Assembly (NCBI GenBank): GCA_008086245.1
Contig: VSIX01000089.1
Location: forward strand, 1-63,390
Source: Candidatus Mcinerneyibacterium aminivorans
Lineage (GTDB): Bacteria > Macinerneyibacteriota > Macinerneyibacteria > Macinerneyibacteriales > Macinerneyibacteriaceae
Direction: 5' to 3'
Length of the DNA: 63,390 nt
The notes under the pieces are model-generated. The model saw only the letters and a program-made list of their open reading frames with translations, was not told the DNA's origin and searched no databases. The translations under genes were made by a program, and so were the position numbers. Each line of letters opens with the position of its first letter. Within the stretch, counting starts at the first letter, position 1. Below, one piece after another: positions 17,682-27,084 of this stretch.

Positions 17682-19030
17682 AAAGAATTCATTTTATAGG
17701 AATCGGAGGAAGTGGAATGAGTGCACTGGCTCTTATAGCAATTCAGAAAGGAATGGATGTTTCCGGTTCCGATATAGAGAATAATACTAAAATTGAAAAA
17801 TTAAAAAAGATGGGAGCCAAAATAAATATTGGACATTCCAGGGAGAACATTTCTTCAAATATTGATAAAGTTGTATATTCCTCTGCTATTAAAAGGGAAA
17901 ATTCCGAATTAGTTGAAGCTAAAAAACAAAAAATTAAAATAGAACAGAGGGCCAGGTATCTAGCCGGAATATTTGAAAACAAAAAAGAAATCGTAGTTGT
18001 AGGAACCCATGGAAAGACAACTACCACCGCTTTAGGGGCAAATGTTTTAATAGAAAAAGAGGGAAATAAGGCTTCCTATTATATTGGTGGAATTTTGAAA
18101 GAAACTGGAAAAAACGGGAATTATGGTAAAGGTAAATGGGCGGTGCTTGAGCTTGATGAAAGTGATGGTTCTTTTTTGAATTTTAATAAGGATATTGCCT
18201 TAATCAACAATATAGAACTTGAACATGTTGCATACTATAAAAATGAGAAAGAATTAATGCAAAAATTTTCTAAGTTTATTAACAATTTTAAGGGAAAAAT
18301 ATACATTGAAGTCCAATCTTTTGAAAAAATAAAGAAACTGATCGATAACAGAAAAAATATTATAACAGTAGGACTTGATAGAGGAGACTCAAAACCAATA
18401 GATTTCGGACCTAAGCATTTTAAAGTGAAAGAGGGAAAAATTAACCTGTCTTTACATGGAATATATAATACATTTAATTCATATTTACTTTATACTGCTT
18501 TAATGGATAATGGGTTTGATTTTATGACCATAAAAAAGGGCCTCGAAACATTTACAGGAGTTAAGAGAAGACAGGAAATTATTTATGAAAATGATAAAAT
18601 TACATTAATCGATGATTATGGCCATCATCCCACCGAGATAAAGAATACATTTAAGTCATTAAAGGAAAATTTTAAATATAATAACCGCTATGTCCTATTT
18701 CAACCACATAGATACAGTAGATTTAAGTATTTTAAGGATGAATTTCAAAAGGTTATAACCTCGCTTGATGCTACTGTAATAATATTACCAGTTTATTCGG
18801 CATCTGAAGAGAATGATAAAAAAATAAACTCCTATTCTTTTTATAAAAAAGTGAAAAAAATCAAAAATAGCATTTATTATGCAGAAAATCTCACAGAAGG
18901 GTTTAATGTACTAATTAGCCTATTAAGAAATGATTCTTTAGTTGTATCCTTTGGAGCGGGAGATGTAAATCAAATTTTAAAAATGTTAAAAAGCCGATTA
19001 ATAAAAAAAGAAAAAAAGGGTTTAAAATGA
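17678..19030 (+). CDS. murC: UDP-MurNAc--L-alanine ligase MurC
   Basis: MurC starts the stem peptide by adding L-alanine to UDP-MurNAc. The 450-residue protein opens HFIGIGGSGMSALALIA, then the P-loop VVGTHGKTTTTA, ELDESDGSF, NNIELEH and the C-terminal DDYGHHPTEI and FQPHRYSR motifs typical of MurC. No murB or ddl follows, unlike many clusters; the next gene is ftsQ. Confidence 0.95.
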   Translation: MKRIHFIGIGGSGMSALALIAIQKGMDVSGSDIENNTKIEKLKKMGAKINIGHSRENISSNIDKVVYSSAIKRENSELVEAKKQKIKIEQRARYLAGIFENKKEIVVVGTHGKTTTTALGANVLIEKEGNKASYYIGGILKETGKNGNYGKGKWAVLELDESDGSFLNFNKDIALINNIELEHVAYYKNEKELMQKFSKFINNFKGKIYIEVQSFEKIKKLIDNRKNIITVGLDRGDSKPIDFGPKHFKVKEGKINLSLHGIYNTFNSYLLYTALMDNGFDFMTIKKGLETFTGVKRRQEIIYENDKITLIDDYGHHPTEIKNTFKSLKENFKYNNRYVLFQPHRYSRFKYFKDEFQKVITSLDATVIILPVYSASEENDKKINSYSFYKKVKKIKNSIYYAENLTEGFNVLISLLRNDSLVVSFGAGDVNQILKMLKSRLIKKEKKGLK

Positions 19031-19728
19031 GGCATAGGCGGAAAAAAAATTATTTAAAACCAGTTATCAAAACTGCTTTAGTTTTGTTTTTAATAGGAGG
19101 ATTATTTTTTTTAGTGTATCGATTTATGATAAACTGGAATGAGTTTAATATAAAACAGGTTAATATAAGGGGAAATAAGAGGATTAGTGGTGAGAATATA
19201 ACTAAATATTTTGAAGGAAAAAATCTTTTGGATATTGATTTAAATAAAATCAAAAAACAAATTGAAAAACTAAAAACAGTTAAAAGTGTTAAAATAAAAA
19301 AAGAGCTTCCGGATAAAATCGAGGTTATTGTTAGAGAAAGAATGCCTCTTGCAATGATGAAAAAAGATAATGGGTATGTTTTGGTAGATGAAGAAGGGAA
19401 ATATTTTGACAAAGAAACAAAAGAAATCTATCCTGTTTTAGAGAATAACGACCAGATTGATAAAAAATTGGAGGCATTAAAATATTATCACAAATATAAG
19501 ACTGAAATTGAAAAATGTTTACTGGAAAAAGTTGTAATGTTAAATAATTATGATGTAGGGTTTGTGATAAAAATAAACAATCAAAGAGTATCATTAAATA
19601 TAGGTAGGAATCAATTTGGGCAAAAATTTGCTGCTTTGAATGAAATAATGGATCGAAAAAAAGAAACTACACAAAAAATCGATTTGAGATTTTTGCCTTA
19701 TGTTGTTTATAAAGATGGGGGTGGATAA
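19027..19728 (+). CDS. ftsQ: Cell division protein FtsQ/DivIB
   Basis: A 233-residue bitopic protein of the divisome. A basic cytoplasmic start (RHRRKKN) precedes one membrane helix (about residues 14-33). The POTRA domain follows: FNIKQVNIRGNKRIS through KSVKIKKELPDKIEVIVRER, then ALVDEEGKYF-like beta sequence. It scaffolds FtsL and FtsI. Both ends overlap their neighbours (murC by 4 bases, ftsA by 1). Confidence 0.92.
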   Translation: MRHRRKKNYLKPVIKTALVLFLIGGLFFLVYRFMINWNEFNIKQVNIRGNKRISGENITKYFEGKNLLDIDLNKIKKQIEKLKTVKSVKIKKELPDKIEVIVRERMPLAMMKKDNGYVLVDEEGKYFDKETKEIYPVLENNDQIDKKLEALKYYHKYKTEIEKCLLEKVVMLNNYDVGFVIKINNQRVSLNIGRNQFGQKFAALNEIMDRKKETTQKIDLRFLPYVVYKDGGG

Positions 19729-20987
19729 TGGAAGAGGAAAAGATAGTAATGGCCCTTGATTTGGGGTCACAGAGTATTAAGGGATTAATCGGTGGATTGG
19801 ATGAAAACGGGAATATAGAAATAAAAGGTAAAGGTGAAATTAGCTGCAATGTTGGTAATTGCGGAATATCATCAGGATTGATAAAAAATCTTGAATTGAC
19901 AACAAACAACATAGAGAAAGTTATAAGTAGTGCAGAAGCACATTTTGGAAAGAAGATAGAAGAAATCTGGGTGGGTTTCAGCGGGCGTCATGTTGATGGT
20001 TTAAATGAGCATGGTTCAGTTGTTGTATCCGGAAGGGATCATGAAATATCACAGGATGATATTGAAAGAGTAACAGTTCAGGCAAAAACAAAAGTTGAAC
20101 CTTTACCCGAAACAAGAAAAGTCATAAAGGAAATCCCCCGGTGGTTTAAAATTGATGGTGAAGATAAAATTAAAAAGCCGATAGGAATGTCGGGAATTAA
20201 ACTTGGTGTTAAAATGCATCTGCTCCTGGCAAATACTCAGCAGATAAAAAATATAGAAAAATGTGTTAATAAGGTTGGGGTATATCTAAATGATATTATT
20301 CCTAATCCCCTGGCTTCAGCACTTGCTGTTAAGGATAAAGATGCTTCGGAGCTTGGATGTATTGTTATTGATATGGGAGCAGGTACCACGGACATAGCTG
20401 TTTATGTTGAAGATGCATTGTTCTATACAGATGTTCTGGATATTGGAGGCAATATTGTAACCAAAGATATTGCCACTGTATTAAGAACACCCAGGAATAA
20501 AGCAGAGGAAATAAAAAGGGAATACGGAACAGCTTTTTTAGATGATTATGTAGATGGTGAAGAAATGTTTGAAGTACCTTCTGTAGGTGGAAGAAAAGCC
20601 CGGGAAATAACAAGAGAGGAGCTCTGTGCTATTATTCGTCCGCGAATAGAAGAAATTGCTAATATAATTTATTCGAAACTAAAAAATACTACTATAAATT
20701 TTCAAAGAGACCTTGGAGCGGGAATAATTCTTACAGGTGGAATGGCAAATCTACACGGTTTTGATAAATTACTTGAACAAATATTTGATCTACCCGTTGC
20801 AAAGGGTATTCCTAAAGGTGTAGATGGCCTGGATGTAAAAAAACCTGAATATTCTTCATCGGTTGGAGTGCTAAAATATGGTTTAGAACATTATGATGAG
20901 TATTATAAAAGAGGACTGTTTGAAGATGTTCCAACATTTATCAGGACAGTAAAAGATTTTTTTAACAATTTATTTGAAAATAAGTAA
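19728..20987 (+). CDS. ftsA: Cell division protein FtsA
   Basis: Actin-like ATPase that anchors FtsZ filaments to the membrane. The 419-residue protein has phosphate-1 ALDLGSQSIKGLIG, the 1C insertion, phosphate-2 VIDMGAGTTDIAVY and the adenosine motif ILTGGMANLHGF. The C-terminus (FIRTVKDFFNNLFENK) is an amphipathic helix, the expected membrane-targeting element. Confidence 0.95.
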   Translation: MEEEKIVMALDLGSQSIKGLIGGLDENGNIEIKGKGEISCNVGNCGISSGLIKNLELTTNNIEKVISSAEAHFGKKIEEIWVGFSGRHVDGLNEHGSVVVSGRDHEISQDDIERVTVQAKTKVEPLPETRKVIKEIPRWFKIDGEDKIKKPIGMSGIKLGVKMHLLLANTQQIKNIEKCVNKVGVYLNDIIPNPLASALAVKDKDASELGCIVIDMGAGTTDIAVYVEDALFYTDVLDIGGNIVTKDIATVLRTPRNKAEEIKREYGTAFLDDYVDGEEMFEVPSVGGRKAREITREELCAIIRPRIEEIANIIYSKLKNTTINFQRDLGAGIILTGGMANLHGFDKLLEQIFDLPVAKGIPKGVDGLDVKKPEYSSSVGVLKYGLEHYDEYYKRGLFEDVPTFIRTVKDFFNNLFENK

Positions 20988-21000
20988 GGGAGGGATGGTT

Positions 21001-22092
21001 ATGATAACTGTACAAAAAGCTAATGAGAAAAGATTTAAAGTTAATATCAAGGTATTTGGACTTGGTGGTGGTGGATGCAATGCTATTAATAACATGGTAG
21101 AATCCGAACTCTTAAAAGGTGTTGATTTCATTGCAGTAAATACCGACATGCAGGTTTTGGAAAATTCTATAGCTCCGTATAAGGCTGTAATAGGAAAAAA
21201 ACTTACAAACGGGCTTGGAGCAGGTGGAGATCCGGAAGTAGGTGAAAAAGCAGCTAAGGAAGATAAGGATAAACTTAAAGATTTAATTGATGGAGCCACT
21301 TTACTATTTATTACTACCGGTATGGGCGGAGGAACAGGAACCGGTTCCGCACCTGTGGTTGCTTCAATAGCCAAAGAGCTGGATATCTTAACTATTGCTG
21401 TTGTAACTAAACCTTTTGATTTTGAAGGAAAAAAACGAAAGGAATATGCCGACAAGGGTATTGAAAAGCTTAAAGAATATGCCGATGCAACTATTATTAT
21501 TCCTAATCAAAGACTGTATGAGATCGAAGATGGAAAAATACCTCTATGGAATGCTTTTAAAATGGTTGATGATGTTCTTCTGGATTCTATAAGAGGGTTA
21601 ACGGAGCTTCTTGATACAACAGGGGTTATCAATGTTGACTTCAGTGATTTAAGAAAAGTAATGGAAATTGAGGGAGAGACCTTTATAGGTATAGGACACG
21701 GTGAAGGAGAAAATAAAGCTGTTGAGGCTGCGCAGGAAGCTATTGATACTCCGCTTGTAGAGGATTTATCCATGAATGGAGCTGAAGAGATTCTTATGAA
21801 TGTTATTGCAGGACCGGATTTTGATGTTAATGAAATGGATAGAGTTGTTAAAGTTGTTGGAGATAAAACAGGAGGCTATAATAATCTGAAATACGGTGTG
21901 GTTATTGATAGTGATCTTTCTGATCAGGTAAAAGTTACTGTTGTGGCTAAAGGTTTTAAGAAGAAAGGGAGAAGATCAAATGAACTATTCGGGAAAAATG
22001 AGGAGCTTGAAGAGATACAGAAGATAAATCCCTTAGATCATAAAAAAGAAGATTTTGATACTCCTGCAATATTTAGAAGAAAAGTTGACTAA
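21001..22092 (+). CDS. ftsZ: Cell division GTPase FtsZ
   Basis: Tubulin-like GTPase that forms the Z ring. It has the N-terminal GLGGGGCNAINNM loop, NTDMQVL, the tubulin signature GMGGGTGTGSAP, and the T7 loop region around NVDFSDL. A conserved C-terminal peptide (DFDTPAIFRRK) binds FtsA. I start at ATG 21001 because AAGGGAGG lies 8 bases upstream; an ATG at 20995 is too close to that site. The C-terminal linker is short. Confidence 0.97.
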   Translation: MITVQKANEKRFKVNIKVFGLGGGGCNAINNMVESELLKGVDFIAVNTDMQVLENSIAPYKAVIGKKLTNGLGAGGDPEVGEKAAKEDKDKLKDLIDGATLLFITTGMGGGTGTGSAPVVASIAKELDILTIAVVTKPFDFEGKKRKEYADKGIEKLKEYADATIIIPNQRLYEIEDGKIPLWNAFKMVDDVLLDSIRGLTELLDTTGVINVDFSDLRKVMEIEGETFIGIGHGEGENKAVEAAQEAIDTPLVEDLSMNGAEEILMNVIAGPDFDVNEMDRVVKVVGDKTGGYNNLKYGVVIDSDLSDQVKVTVVAKGFKKKGRRSNELFGKNEELEEIQKINPLDHKKEDFDTPAIFRRKVD

Positions 22093-22132
22093 TTAATGTA
22101 GCTGTATTATTGTTTTAAACAGATAACAAATT

Positions 22133-22927
22133 ATGAAATTTATTGGAAGTTTAACTATAGGCCAATATGTGCCTATTGACTCAACCATCCATTCCCTTGA
22201 CCCAAGAACAAAGCTTCTTGGGTTAATTCTTTTTATGACTTTGCTATTTGTATACCCTTTTCTGGAAATCTATTTTTTTTATTTGATTTTTCTCCATATA
22301 ATACTGTACTTATCAAATATAAGTTACAGGGTAATATGGAATGGTTTAAAACCGATTATGCTTTTGATTCTGCTTACAGCATTTTTTAATCTTTTTTTTA
22401 CCCAGGGGGAAGAAGTACTGTGGATAATCACAAGAGAGGGGATTAAAAACAGCATTCTATTTTCTTTGCGTATTTATTTACTTATATTTTCATCTTTACT
22501 TTTGACTTTTACAACCTCTCCTCTGAGGTTAACTGATTCTATTGAATTTTTTATGAAACCTTTAAAAAAATTAAAAGTGCCGGTTGAGGAAATTTCGTTA
22601 ATGCTGGTAATTGCTTTAAGATTCATCCCTACAATTATCAATGAAATTGATAGGTTAATAAAAGCCCAGAAATCGCGGGGTGTGAATTTTGAAAAAGGAA
22701 ATATCATACAAAGAATAAAAAAATTAATTCCTGTATTTATTCCCCTTTTTATCTCTTTTTTTAAGAGGGCTGATGAACTGGCAGAGGCTATGGAGAGCAG
22801 GGCGTATCAGGGAGGCGCAAAGAGAACGAAGAGAGTAAAACTAAAATTTAAGAGAAGAGATTATGTTTCTTTTATCCTTGTTATTCTTTTATTTATCATA
22901 ACACATATTATATATATTTATGTATAG
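22133..22927 (+). CDS. ecfT: ECF transporter transmembrane subunit EcfT (CbiQ family)
   Basis: A 264-residue membrane protein with about six helices. It opens IDSTIHSLDPRTKLLG, the conserved N-terminal motif of EcfT. It carries the two cytoplasmic coupling motifs QKSRG (near residue 182) and AMESRAYQGG (near 220), which contact the EcfA ATPases. EcfT works in energy-coupling-factor vitamin or metal uptake. No EcfA ATPase or substrate-binding S subunit gene is adjacent. It has no clear ribosome-binding site and overlaps comEA by 8 bases. Confidence 0.9.
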   Translation: MKFIGSLTIGQYVPIDSTIHSLDPRTKLLGLILFMTLLFVYPFLEIYFFYLIFLHIILYLSNISYRVIWNGLKPIMLLILLTAFFNLFFTQGEEVLWIITREGIKNSILFSLRIYLLIFSSLLLTFTTSPLRLTDSIEFFMKPLKKLKVPVEEISLMLVIALRFIPTIINEIDRLIKAQKSRGVNFEKGNIIQRIKKLIPVFIPLFISFFKRADELAEAMESRAYQGGAKRTKRVKLKFKRRDYVSFILVILLFIITHIIYIYV

Positions 22928-23294
22928 ATATATACATATATTAAGAAATAATGTTTATTTTATAATATTTTTGCTTTTGATGATTGTTATTGTTCCCAAA
23001 GTAATAAAAAAACCTGCAGCAAAAAGAAAACCGAAAAAAAATAAAAATATAGAGAAGAAAAACTCAAATAATTCTAAAAGTAAATTATTTGAAAATTCAA
23101 TAAATTTAAATAAGGCAAAATTAAAAGATTTAAAAAAAATTAAAGGGATTGGAGAAAGTAAGGCATTGAAAATTATTGAATACAGAGAAAAACATGGTAG
23201 AATTTATAATATAGATGAATTATTGGAAGTTAAAGGAATCGGAGATAAACTATTGATTAAAATAAAGAGATACTGTTTCGTTAAATTTAACTAG
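22920..23294 (+). CDS. comEA: ComEA-like helix-hairpin-helix DNA-binding protein
   Basis: A 124-residue protein with one N-terminal membrane helix (about residues 10-24), a Lys-rich linker and two helix-hairpin-helix motifs: LNKAKLKDLKKIKGIGESKA and IDELLEVKGIGDKL. This is the layout of ComEA, the surface DNA receptor in natural transformation. Together with comF downstream it hints at competence. The start overlaps the ecfT stop. Confidence 0.88.
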   Translation: MYRYIHILRNNVYFIIFLLLMIVIVPKVIKKPAAKRKPKKNKNIEKKNSNNSKSKLFENSINLNKAKLKDLKKIKGIGESKALKIIEYREKHGRIYNIDELLEVKGIGDKLLIKIKRYCFVKFN

Positions 23295-23305
23295 TAAGGG
23301 TTGAT

Positions 23306-25891
23306 ATGAAAGCAATACTGGGACATAAAAATATGGACTTTGACTGCTTTGCATCAATGATAGCAGCAAAAAAGCTTTATCCAGAATATGATATTATTTT
23401 TCCGGATAATATTGAGAGTATGGTAAAGGAATATATTGAAAAGGAAGATATTCCATTTGAGTATTTATTTGCATCTGATCTAAATGAAAATATTACTGAA
23501 GTCATACTTGTAGATAATAATAACCTTGAACGGTCGGGGCTGGATACTGAGAAGTTAAATAAATCAAAAATAATCAAAATATACGATCATCATGAAGAAA
23601 AAAATGATATTAAAATCGATAAAAAGAATTATATATATAAACCATATGGTGCAAATATTACTCTTTTATTGGAAGAAATTTTTAAGAGAAATATTAAAAT
23701 AGATGAAAAAGAACGCAAGATTTATCTTTTGGGACTTTTTGAAGATACGGGTTTTTTAACATATGTTTCATTAACAAAGAATGATGTTGAGATGTTTAAA
23801 ATATTGTTTGAAAATTTAGCCGAAAAAGATTTAACATTTATAAATAACTATTTATTAACTGATTTTAATAAGGAACAGCTATCGGTGATGGATGATTTAG
23901 CAGAAAATGCAGAAATATTCAAAAAAAATAACATCAAAATTGGATTTTGTTATGCAGAAAGAGAAAATTATATTGATAATTTAGCAATAGTTGTTCAGAG
24001 ATTGATGATAATTCTTTCCCTGGATATTATTTTTGTTGTAGTTAGATTGGATAAAAATATATATTTCTGGACAAGAAGTAACATCAAAAATATTAAAGTT
24101 ATATCTATAGCTAAGGAACTGGATGGCGGTGGGCATCCAAATGCCGCATACTCCTTAATTAAAGACAAAACATTTGTAGAGGTAAAGCAGAAAGTTTATA
24201 ATTTAATAGATAAATATTTTTTAAATAAAAAAACAGCCGGGGAGGTAATGTCCTCTGAAATTGTGACAGCAGATGTTAATAATTCTGTTTCCACTGTTAA
24301 GGAGAAAATGATAGCGCACAATCATTCCAGATTACCGGTTTTAAAAGAAAATAGTATTTATGGGGTTATATCCAAAAAGGAAATTGATAGACTTCTCAAT
24401 CATGGATTTGGTGATGTAAGTATAAAGAACTATGTTGATTTCTCTATTCCCAGTGTAAATCCTGAAAAGGATATTAACTCTGTTAAGGAAATGATGATCT
24501 CAAATCAATATCCTATCATACTGGTTGTAAAGAAAGAAGAATTACAAGGGATTATTACTATAGAAGATTTATTAAAAGAAGAGTATCCAGAATTAGCCCA
24601 GGAAAAAATTGTAAAAAATTTCAGTTCAAAATTAAAATATCATTTTCCAGAAAAAATAAATAAAATCATTAAAGATATTGGGAAAATTGCAGATAAAAAT
24701 AACTATAAAGCATATATTGTTGGAGGAGTAGCAAGGGATCTAATTCTTGATAGGGAAAATTATGATCTTGATATTGTAATTGAAGGCAATGGAATAAAGG
24801 TAGCCAGGCAGGTAGAAGAAAAATATGATATTTATGTTGTTATTCATAAAAAGTTTAAGACTGCAGTGCTTGATTTTGATGAATTTAAAATCGATATAGC
24901 TACAGCAAGATCCGAAACATATAAAAAGCCTGGTGCCTTGCCGGATGTAATGAGTTCCTCATTAAAATATGACCTATATAGAAGGGATTTTACCATTAAT
25001 GCCATGGCAATTTCAATTTCAGGTGAGGATTTTGGAGATTTATACGATTATTTTGATGCATATAAAGATTTACAAAATAAAATAATCAAAATTATGCATA
25101 ATATTAGCTTTATAGAGGACCCTACAAGAATATTAAGGGGAATTAGATTTGCAACTCGATTTGATTTCAAATTTGATAAACAAACAAAAAATCTTTTGAA
25201 AAATGCGTTAGATATAAATATGCTGGAAGAAATATCTGGCAGAAGGATTAAGGATGAACTGGTATTAATGCTAAAAGAGGATTATCCGGAAAAAGCATTT
25301 GCTATGATGGATGAATTAAATGTTTTGGATGATATTATTCCAGGTATTGAATTTGATTCTGAAAAAGAAAAACTGTTTAGAGAAATTCGTCACGTGATAC
25401 ATTGGTACCATCATTTATATCTTGATGAGGTCATTGAACGAAACTATTTATATTTTTTTGCACTGATGCATAAATTAAATCTTGAGGAAATTGAGAAGTA
25501 TTCAGTAAAATTTGAATTAACCAAACAGTTCAAAATTTTTGCCCAGCAGGTTAAAACTTTTATTAGAAAAAAATATAAGCTTGTGGGTGGAGATGAGTAC
25601 AAGAAAAGTGATGTTTACAATGCTTTTAGAGATTTGAAAATGGAAACTATCCTGTATCTTGCAGCATTTTATCATTACGAAGAAGAGTTTCAAAAATATG
25701 TTTCATTATATATCATTGATATTTATCCAAAAAATTCAATAATCAATGGGAAGCAGCTTAAAGAAATGAGAATAAAAAATGGATTAAAAATAAAAAAAAT
25801 CCTGGAAGATATTAAGATGAAACATATCAACGATAAGATTAATAACTACAAGGAGGCAGTAAAATATATAAAAGAGCATTATCTGGATTAA
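23306..25891 (+). CDS. DHH phosphoesterase-CBS-tRNA nucleotidyltransferase fusion
   Basis: An 861-residue three-part protein. Residues about 1-305 are a DHH/DHHA1 phosphoesterase (GHKNMDFDCFAS, YDHHEE, DGGGHPNAA). A CBS pair follows (about 310-430; AGEVMSSEIVTADV). The rest is a class II poly(A)/CCA polymerase head and neck: YIVGGVARDLIL, the catalytic DLDIV Asp pair, RRDFTINAMAIS and EDPTRILRGIRFATRF. Known relatives add CCA or A to tRNA 3' ends. The single tRNA gene in this window lacks an encoded CCA, consistent with need for such an enzyme. CCA versus A-adding specificity cannot be read from the sequence. Confidence 0.9.
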   Translation: MKAILGHKNMDFDCFASMIAAKKLYPEYDIIFPDNIESMVKEYIEKEDIPFEYLFASDLNENITEVILVDNNNLERSGLDTEKLNKSKIIKIYDHHEEKNDIKIDKKNYIYKPYGANITLLLEEIFKRNIKIDEKERKIYLLGLFEDTGFLTYVSLTKNDVEMFKILFENLAEKDLTFINNYLLTDFNKEQLSVMDDLAENAEIFKKNNIKIGFCYAERENYIDNLAIVVQRLMIILSLDIIFVVVRLDKNIYFWTRSNIKNIKVISIAKELDGGGHPNAAYSLIKDKTFVEVKQKVYNLIDKYFLNKKTAGEVMSSEIVTADVNNSVSTVKEKMIAHNHSRLPVLKENSIYGVISKKEIDRLLNHGFGDVSIKNYVDFSIPSVNPEKDINSVKEMMISNQYPIILVVKKEELQGIITIEDLLKEEYPELAQEKIVKNFSSKLKYHFPEKINKIIKDIGKIADKNNYKAYIVGGVARDLILDRENYDLDIVIEGNGIKVARQVEEKYDIYVVIHKKFKTAVLDFDEFKIDIATARSETYKKPGALPDVMSSSLKYDLYRRDFTINAMAISISGEDFGDLYDYFDAYKDLQNKIIKIMHNISFIEDPTRILRGIRFATRFDFKFDKQTKNLLKNALDINMLEEISGRRIKDELVLMLKEDYPEKAFAMMDELNVLDDIIPGIEFDSEKEKLFREIRHVIHWYHHLYLDEVIERNYLYFFALMHKLNLEEIEKYSVKFELTKQFKIFAQQVKTFIRKKYKLVGGDEYKKSDVYNAFRDLKMETILYLAAFYHYEEEFQKYVSLYIIDIYPKNSIINGKQLKEMRIKNGLKIKKILEDIKMKHINDKINNYKEAVKYIKEHYLD

Positions 25892-25896
25892 AATCA

Positions 25897-26565
25897 TTGA
25901 TATTTCCTTCGTATTGTACTTTATGCAACAAAATTCTCTTAAATGATGAACTTGGAATTTGTAAAAACTGCACTGATAAATTAGACCATATTTCTGGAAA
26001 TATTTGTTATAGATGCGGGCAATCTATAGAATATAAAGGGTTATGTCCCGACTGTCAAAATTCACCTGAACCCCGATTCTGGTCAAAAAGAAGAAGCCTT
26101 TATAACTATAATGATGCCATGGCAAGACTTGTCCATGAATTTAAATACAACAAAAATATGGACCTTTTAAAATATTTTTCAATAAAAATTTGTGAGGGCT
26201 ATAATAAGTATTTTGAAGAGAATAAAATTGATGAAGTAATTCCGGTACCAATTTCAAAGCAAAGAAAAAAAGAAAGGGGTTATAATCAATCTGTAAAGCT
26301 GCTGAAGAAAATTGAGAGAAAAATAAAAAGTAATATTTTAATTAGAACAAGAGATACAAAACCGCAATCCTCGTTTAAAAATGATAAAAAAAGGGTAAAA
26401 AATATTAAAAATGCCTTTAAAGTTATAAAAGATATTTCGGGAAAGAATTTGCTGATAGTTGATGATATCCTAACTACCGGAGCAACTTTAAATGAAATAA
26501 GCAGAACCCTTTATAAGGCAAATGCAAATAAAATATTTCATTTAACACTTATTAGAGCAAGGTAA
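25897..26565 (+). CDS. comF: ComF family phosphoribosyltransferase-like protein
   Basis: ComF is needed for DNA uptake in competent bacteria and has a phosphoribosyltransferase fold. A four-Cys zinc module is near the N-terminus (CTLC, CKNC, CYRCGQ, CPDC). The PRPP loop is LLIVDDILTTGATLNEISR, and the flexible loop is KERGYNQS. I give the TTG at 25897 as a conservative start. A better-fitting start is an ATA at 25864, 7 bases after a perfect AGGAGG (25851-25856), which would add 11 residues typical of the family N-terminus. Confidence 0.88.
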   Translation: MIFPSYCTLCNKILLNDELGICKNCTDKLDHISGNICYRCGQSIEYKGLCPDCQNSPEPRFWSKRRSLYNYNDAMARLVHEFKYNKNMDLLKYFSIKICEGYNKYFEENKIDEVIPVPISKQRKKERGYNQSVKLLKKIERKIKSNILIRTRDTKPQSSFKNDKKRVKNIKNAFKVIKDISGKNLLIVDDILTTGATLNEISRTLYKANANKIFHLTLIRAR

Positions 26566-26863
26566 TATCGTATTGGAATGTAACAGATTGGAAATATAGT
26601 AAAATTATTATTAACCTTTTAAGATTATTTAACTTAACATCTAAACACAGTCTTATTAATCCTTTTGCAGTATTAAAATGATATAAAAAAAATAATAATA
26701 TATTAAAACAAATTCATAGGTTTCTTGGTGAAAAAGTATTCAGTTGTGTTATATATAATAGTCAAAATTATTAATTTTACCATTTTTATCCGGATAAGAT
26801 AAAAATTATTGTCAAATAAATCTATTGTATTCTTTTTCAATACAAATATTAGCAAAATTTTCA
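26566..26863. other. AT-rich intergenic stretch between comF and the tRNA promoter
   Basis: About 300 bases with no coding signal I trust. A 63-codon minus-strand frame here is Ile/Leu/Asn-rich with no ribosome-binding site. I see no hairpin with a T-tract after comF. Confidence 0.5.
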
Positions 26864-26891
26864 TTGACAAATCACTTATTTTGAATATAAT
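26864..26891 (+). promoter_or_regulatory. tRNA-Met promoter
   Basis: Perfect consensus hexamers: TTGACA (26864-26869), 16-bp spacer, TATAAT (26886-26891), placing transcription start about 10 bases before the tRNA. Confidence 0.88.
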
Positions 26892-26907
26892 CATGGACGT
26901 GGCAAAA

Positions 26908-26980
26908 GGGCCTATAGCTCAGCTGGAAGAGCCACCGGCTCATAACCGGTAGGTCAGTGGTTCGAATCCACTTAGGCCCA
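26908..26980 (+). tRNA. tRNA-Met (CAT anticodon)
   Basis: A 73-base cloverleaf: acceptor arms GGGCCTA (26908-26914) and TAGGCCC (26973-26979), D arm GCTC/GAGC, anticodon stem ACCGG/CCGGT with loop CTCATAA, and T arm AGTGG-TTCGAAT-CCACT. The G1:C72 pair and lack of three G:C pairs next to the anticodon loop argue against an initiator. A tRNA-Ile read by lysidine-modified CAT is not excluded. CCA is not encoded. Confidence 0.95.
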
Positions 26981-27033
26981 TTATGGGAGGTATATTGTTA
27001 ATTGTTCAATTTAATATTTAAATTTTAGTAAAA

Positions 27034-27065
27034 GGGTGCACTTTTTTGTGCACCCTTTTTTTTTT
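27034..27065 (+). terminator. Rho-independent terminator of the tRNA transcript
   Basis: A perfect 8-bp stem (GGGTGCAC with GTGCACCC), a 6-base T loop, and a run of ten Ts. It separates the tRNA from the zinc-ribbon gene at 27085. Confidence 0.95.
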
Positions 27066-27084
27066 CATAAAACAGGAGGTGTTA

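Noticed and set aside
26703-26894. 63-codon minus-strand frame before the tRNA
   Set aside because: AT-driven composition, no ribosome-binding site, and it overlaps the consensus tRNA promoter.
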